From assembly GCF_018070325.1 (NCBI RefSeq), contig NZ_JAGPXY010000042.1, positions 1-55,697 on the forward strand: a stretch of 55,697 nt of DNA, given 5' to 3'. This document shows positions 52,897-55,697 of this stretch, piece by piece; the first letter of the stretch is position 1, and each line of letters begins with the position of its first letter. Below the pieces are notes generated by a model. It had not been told where the DNA came from, searched no databases, and saw only the letters and a program-made list of their open reading frames with translations. Origin of the DNA: Micromonospora sp. H61 (GTDB taxonomy: Bacteria; Actinomycetota; Actinomycetes; Mycobacteriales; Micromonosporaceae). The position numbers were made by a program, and so were the translations under genes.

Positions 52897-52902
52897 TACC
52901 CT
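52897..52902 (+). promoter_or_regulatory. -10 element, leaderless start of the DUF3043-like gene
   Basis: TACCCT fits TANNNT and ends six nt before the GTG at 52909; there is no ribosome site. Confidence 0.45.
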
Positions 52903-52908
52903 TGCCGC

Positions 52909-53502
52909 GTGCCGTCGCTCTTTCGCCGCAAGTCCACCGACCTCGTCGACGAGGCCGTCACCTCGGTGACCCCCGAGGAGACCGCTGAGCGGTCCCGGGG
53001 TTACACCCCGGCCAAGGGTCGGGAGACGCCCAAGCGGCCGACCGTCGGCCGTCGCCCGGCCGGCCCCACGCGTCCCCTCACCAAGGAGGAGGAGCGGGAG
53101 CGTCGCCGTCAACTGCGCGCCGAGGCGGCGTCGGAGTTCCGCCGCGAGGGTGGCCCCCGCGACCGGGGCCCGGAGCGGCTGCTGGCCCGCAACGTGGTCG
53201 ACTCCCGGCGTACCGTCGGCACCTGGTTCTTCGGCGGCGCGCTGATCGTGCTGGTCGGGTCGAACGCGGCAATGCCGCCGCTGGTCCGGCTGATCTCCAA
53301 CGTGCTCTGGGGCGCGCTGGCGCTGGGTGTGGTCGTCGACTCGGTGCTGATCTGCCGCAAGATCAGCAAGTTGGTCCGGGAGCGCTTCCCGAAGACCGAC
53401 CAGCGGATGGGCTCGCTCTTCCTCTACGCGGTCATGCGGTCGATCACCTTCCGGCGGATGCGCGCTCCGGCGCCCCAGGTCAAGCTGGGCGACAAGGTCT
53501 GA
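52909..53502 (+). CDS. DUF3043-like membrane protein
   Basis: This 197-residue protein begins MPSLFRRKSTD, continues with a charged cytosolic region (PAKGRETPKRPTVGRRPAGPTRPLTKEEERERRRQLRAEA), a conserved RNVVDSRRTVGTWFF segment, two transmembrane helices (FFGGALIVLVGSNAAMPP; LISNVLWGALALGVVVDSVLI) and a basic C-terminus. It matches the actinobacterial DUF3043 pattern. Function unknown; location next to murA hints at an envelope role. Confidence 0.8.
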   Translation: MPSLFRRKSTDLVDEAVTSVTPEETAERSRGYTPAKGRETPKRPTVGRRPAGPTRPLTKEEERERRRQLRAEAASEFRREGGPRDRGPERLLARNVVDSRRTVGTWFFGGALIVLVGSNAAMPPLVRLISNVLWGALALGVVVDSVLICRKISKLVRERFPKTDQRMGSLFLYAVMRSITFRRMRAPAPQVKLGDKV

Positions 53503-53528
53503 CCCCCGGGCTCCGGCTCCCGCACCTC

Positions 53529-53608
53529 CAAGATCCGCGCAACATCAGCGAAACTGCTGCGTCAGGCATCTCCGAGGCAGCAGTTTCGCCGTAACTGCGC
53601 GGATCTTG
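53529..53608. repeat. Long intergenic inverted repeat
   Basis: Two 32-nt arms (53529-53560 and 53577-53608) match at 27 positions around a 16-nt loop, with ends CAAGATCCGCGC and GCGCGGATCTTG. It sits between two plus-strand genes. It is larger than a simple terminator and resembles the palindrome at 47001-47072 in its AAGATC ends and AGTTTC core. Confidence 0.65.
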
Positions 53609-53614
53609 TCGTGC

Positions 53615-53630
53615 GTTCAGCATGCTGAAC
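53615..53630. promoter_or_regulatory. Candidate operator of the XRE-cupin gene
   Basis: GTTCAGCATGCTGAAC is a perfect 16-bp palindrome 47 bp before the XRE-cupin start. Confidence 0.55.
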
Positions 53631-53638
53631 CGGTCGTT

Positions 53639-53654
53639 GTTCGACAGACCGAAC
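53639..53654. promoter_or_regulatory. Second candidate operator of the XRE-cupin gene
   Basis: GTTCG-N6-CGAAC is an inverted repeat 24 bp downstream of the first palindrome and 23 bp before the start codon. It shares the GTTC/GAAC ends with that site. Confidence 0.45.
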
Positions 53655-53676
53655 GTTTGACCAATGGAGCGAAGGC

Positions 53677-54237
53677 ATGCCTTCGGAACCTGCTGCCCCC
53701 CTGGCCACCATCGCCGCCGCCCTGCGCCGGGAGCGGGAACGGGTCGGCATCTCGCTGACCGAGCTGGCCCGCCGGGCGGGGGTGGCCAAGTCCACCCTCT
53801 CTCAACTGGAGTCGGGCACCGGAAACCCGAGCGTGGAGACGCTCTGGGCGCTGGGCGTCGCGCTCGGTGTGCCGTTCAGCCGGCTGGTGGAACCCGTCGA
53901 CGACGGCGTACGGGTCGTCCGGGCCGGGGACGGGCCGCACGTCCGCTCGGAGCAGGCCGACTTCAGCGGAACGCTGCTCAGCGCCGGTGCGGCGCACCTG
54001 CGCCGGGACGTCTACCTGATCAGGCTCGAACCCGGCGCGGTCCGAGCCGGGCAGGGACACACCCCGCGCAGTATCGAGCACGTGGTGGTCGCCGCCGGCC
54101 GGCTGCGGGTGGGGCCCGAGGCGGCACCGGTCGAACTCGAACCCGGCGACTACGCCACGTTCCCCGGCGACGCCCCGCACCGTTACGAGGCGCTCGCTCC
54201 CGGTACGTTCGCCGTCCTCATCATGGAACACCCCTGA
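53677..54237 (+). CDS. XRE-family regulator with cupin domain
   Basis: This 186-residue protein has an N-terminal helix-turn-helix (about 10-65; LRRERERVGISLTELARRAGVAKSTLSQLESGTGNPSVETLWALGVAL) and a C-terminal cupin (about 100-185; GHTPRSIEHVVVAAGRLRV and LEPGDYATFPGDAPHRYEAL, with the metal-type His/Glu). This type often senses a small molecule and controls an adjacent transporter or metabolic gene. The ATG at 53677 has GGAG seven nt upstream. No transporter gene follows in the window. Two palindromes upstream suggest autoregulation. Confidence 0.9.
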   Translation: MPSEPAAPLATIAAALRRERERVGISLTELARRAGVAKSTLSQLESGTGNPSVETLWALGVALGVPFSRLVEPVDDGVRVVRAGDGPHVRSEQADFSGTLLSAGAAHLRRDVYLIRLEPGAVRAGQGHTPRSIEHVVVAAGRLRVGPEAAPVELEPGDYATFPGDAPHRYEALAPGTFAVLIMEHP

Positions 54238-54316
54238 ACGAGGACGGCTATCCCGCCACAGCCGGGTGGTCTTCGAGTGCGGTATGGTCGGAGGCCAGAT
54301 TCGCTTATAGGACCAA

Positions 54317-54484
54317 ATGTCCGAAACCAATGGGATAACGTTTGCGCCGGTGGGCGGCACCACAGTGGCGGTGAGCGAGCCCACGCCGTTACCCTCCATC
54401 CGCAGCCACGGCCTGCCGGAGCGGCGATCTGACCGGCATGTGCGGCCCCAGCGCGACAATTTGCAACGAGGTGACAACGCGTGA
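54317..54484 (+). CDS. Possible small ORF upstream of the disordered protein
   Basis: This 55-codon ORF (ATG at 54317 with a weak AGGA upstream) ends in a TGA overlapping the GTG of the next small ORF as GTGA. Its codon use is unlike its neighbours (ATA, TTA, TTT, TTG, AAT), so it may not be real. It is of interest only as the first step of a coupled chain ending at 54621. The upstream sequence 54238-54316 is relatively AT-rich for this window and probably contains the promoter. Confidence 0.3.
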   Translation: MSETNGITFAPVGGTTVAVSEPTPLPSIRSHGLPERRSDRHVRPQRDNLQRGDNA

Positions 54485-54624
54485 GCGAGCGGACGCGAGC
54501 CGGCCACCGGGGCGTGGCAGGCGGCGACCGGACGCCCAGCGGTCACCCGGCGGCGGCTGCGGACACCTCACCCCCGGCGAGAATCGGCCCGGCGGCCGGG
54601 TGCGGCGACGGGCTCGACGGATGA
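54481..54624 (+). CDS. Possible small ORF (GTGAGCGAGCG start)
   Basis: This 47-codon ORF starts GTGAGCGAGCGGACGCGAG, a variant of the GTGAGCGCGAGG start seen in the two leader cassettes. It ends in a TGA overlapping the ATG of the disordered protein as ATGA. Third positions are GC-rich. The peptide (VSERTRAGHRG...) is Ala/Gly/Pro-rich with no recognised domain. It could be a coupled leader or a spurious frame. Confidence 0.35.
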   Translation: MSERTRAGHRGVAGGDRTPSGHPAAAADTSPPARIGPAAGCGDGLDG

Positions 54625-55697
54625 ACGGCCGCTACACCGACCGGTGGTCAGACCCGAACGAACCGTCCTGGGTGGTCGAGCCGACCACCGAGTGGCACCC
54701 CCAGTTCCCCGGCCAGCGTTACGCCGGCGACATCGGCATGCCGCACCAGCCGCCACCGCGCGGCCGCGCGACGGTGTCCGGTCGCGCCGAGGTGCCACCG
54801 CTGGCGCCCACCCGTCCGGACGGCACCTACCTCGGCCGGTCCTGGTCCGACGAACCACCGGCGGAACACGCACCTCAGGGCCGTTCCTGGGTGGACGACG
54901 AGCCGGGTGAGGCAGCTGCCTACGGCCGACTCCGCGGCGACGAGCGCTCGGCGGACACGTCCGCCTACGGCCGGCCCGACAACGCCGACTCCCGCCACTA
55001 CGACCATGAGCCGTACCGTCGTCCGCTGCCGGAGCCACCCCGCCGCGACGACCGCCGCTCGCCCGAGTCGGACCGACGTACCGCCTGGTCCGACCGACGC
55101 CCCGCCGACGAGCGGGGGCCCGCGCGGGAGGCCGCCTGGCACCGGGACCAGCCCACCCCCGAGCGGTACGACAGCCGCCGTCCCCGGCAGGAGCCCACCG
55201 AGCGGGATCGGGGTTACCGGGGCTCTCCGCCGGTCTCCCCCGCGCCCCGGCCCGAACCTGGCTGGGTGTCCGAGCCGGACGACACACCACGTCGGCGCGG
55301 CACACCGGAACGACCGGCCGCCGGTTACGAGCGGCACACCGGCGACGGGTACGGCGTCCGACCCACCCGCGACCCTGACGGTCGCATCGCCGACGCGGTC
55401 GACCCGTGGGCACCCGTGGACGGCCGCACGCGATACCGCGCCGACGGGTACCCGGACCGGGCCGGCGACGACCTCCGCCGCCCGGAGCCGCGTTACCGCG
55501 CGGACGAGGGGAACGGCGCAGCGCCCTCACCCAACGGTGGACGGCGGCGTCGCCCCGAGTCGGACCTGCCCGACCAGCCGCGCCTCGACGACGACCGGCG
55601 GCGGCCCGACACCGAGCCGCACCGGCAGCAGCCCCGTGAGGCGGCGGCCCGCGCCGAGGCGGACCCGGACCGGCGACCCCGCGAGCCGACCCGCCCG
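54621..55697 (+). CDS. Long disordered Arg/Pro/Asp-rich protein, N-terminal part
   Basis: An uninterrupted frame of 359 codons runs from ATG 54621 to the window edge without a stop. It begins NGRYTDRWSDPNEPSWVVEPTTEWHPQFPGQRYAG, which looks conserved and Trp-rich. It continues as low-complexity sequence dense in Arg, Asp, Pro and Tyr with recurrent R-S-W-x-D, AYGR and RRP elements. No transmembrane segment or domain is seen in this part. Such N-terminal tails often precede a membrane or glycosyltransferase domain in actinomycetes, but the rest is not in the window. GC-rich third codon positions support coding. Confidence 0.7.
   Translation, partial: MNGRYTDRWSDPNEPSWVVEPTTEWHPQFPGQRYAGDIGMPHQPPPRGRATVSGRAEVPPLAPTRPDGTYLGRSWSDEPPAEHAPQGRSWVDDEPGEAAAYGRLRGDERSADTSAYGRPDNADSRHYDHEPYRRPLPEPPRRDDRRSPESDRRTAWSDRRPADERGPAREAAWHRDQPTPERYDSRRPRQEPTERDRGYRGSPPVSPAPRPEPGWVSEPDDTPRRRGTPERPAAGYERHTGDGYGVRPTRDPDGRIADAVDPWAPVDGRTRYRADGYPDRAGDDLRRPEPRYRADEGNGAAPSPNGGRRRRPESDLPDQPRLDDDRRRPDTEPHRQQPREAAARAEADPDRRPREPTRP

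Overview
The window is about 55.7 kb of very GC-rich DNA with GTG/TTG starts, dense ATGA/GTGA gene overlaps and actinobacterial protein families throughout. The best fit is a chromosome segment of a Micromonosporaceae actinomycete (Micromonospora or Salinispora type). This rests on protein character and dispersed repeats, not on a marker gene. I see no rRNA, tRNA, insertion sequence, prophage or CRISPR array. It is a core-genome region, and much of its gene content matches the M. tuberculosis Rv2179c-Rv2205c neighbourhood: RNase AS, PlsC, SRPBCC protein, FadD15-type ligase, PimB', exonuclease/GIY-YIG protein, TrpD, CtaE, QcrCAB, CtaF, CtaC, AdoK, ErpA-like protein and glycerate kinase. The part around the glucokinase, two-component pair and phosphofructokinase also resembles the Streptomyces SCO2119-SCO2131 region.

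Layout. 0-3.3 kb: phosphofructokinase with PPi-type active-site residues, FMN-binding split-barrel protein, RNase AS and a Crp/Fnr regulator. 3.5-11.8 kb: a small acidic protein, a large zinc-ribbon/adenylate-cyclase/ATPase/TPR regulator, a PlsC acyltransferase, a membrane protein, trehalose-6-phosphate synthase, and an alpha/beta hydrolase lacking its nucleophile whose 3' end was altered by a 41-bp duplication. 11.8-16.3 kb (minus strand): FMO-type monooxygenase, EEP phosphatase/nuclease, ROK glucokinase, a small disordered protein and an SRPBCC protein. 16.4-24.7 kb (plus strand): acyl-CoA ligase, MacS/MacR-like two-component pair, DUF574 methyltransferase coupled to a GGDEF-EAL protein, and a TetR/PlsC pair with tandem operators. 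24.7-30 kb (minus strand): PimB' mannosyltransferase coupled to an M48 protease, small Cys protein, DinB protein and NYN-domain protein. 30-35.5 kb: DnaQ/GIY-YIG nuclease, RelA/SpoT homologue, Nudix and sugar nucleotidyltransferase pair, stand-alone RAM domain. 35.6-45.4 kb: aerobic respiration genes (qcrCAB, ctaE, ctaG-like, ctaF, ctaC) with trpD, a degenerate receiver and a small zinc-ribbon protein among them; ctaD is absent. 45.5-55.7 kb: cysteine desulfurase/TusA pair, adenosine kinase, ErpA-type Fe-S carrier, glycerate kinase, NadA, MurA, a DUF3043-like membrane protein, an XRE-cupin regulator, and a long disordered protein running off the window.

Functionally the window joins central carbon metabolism, envelope lipid and wall synthesis, the bc1-aa3 respiratory chain, Fe-S/NAD biosynthesis and nucleotide second-messenger signalling. 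No self-contained novel defence or mobile system is visible. The most unusual structures are a repeated 19-20 codon leader-peptide cassette coupled by GTGA overlaps to the next gene (11761-11820 and 45528-45590), the otsA duplication that re-ended the neighbouring gene, and a regulator gene with no canonical start codon before its zinc ribbons.
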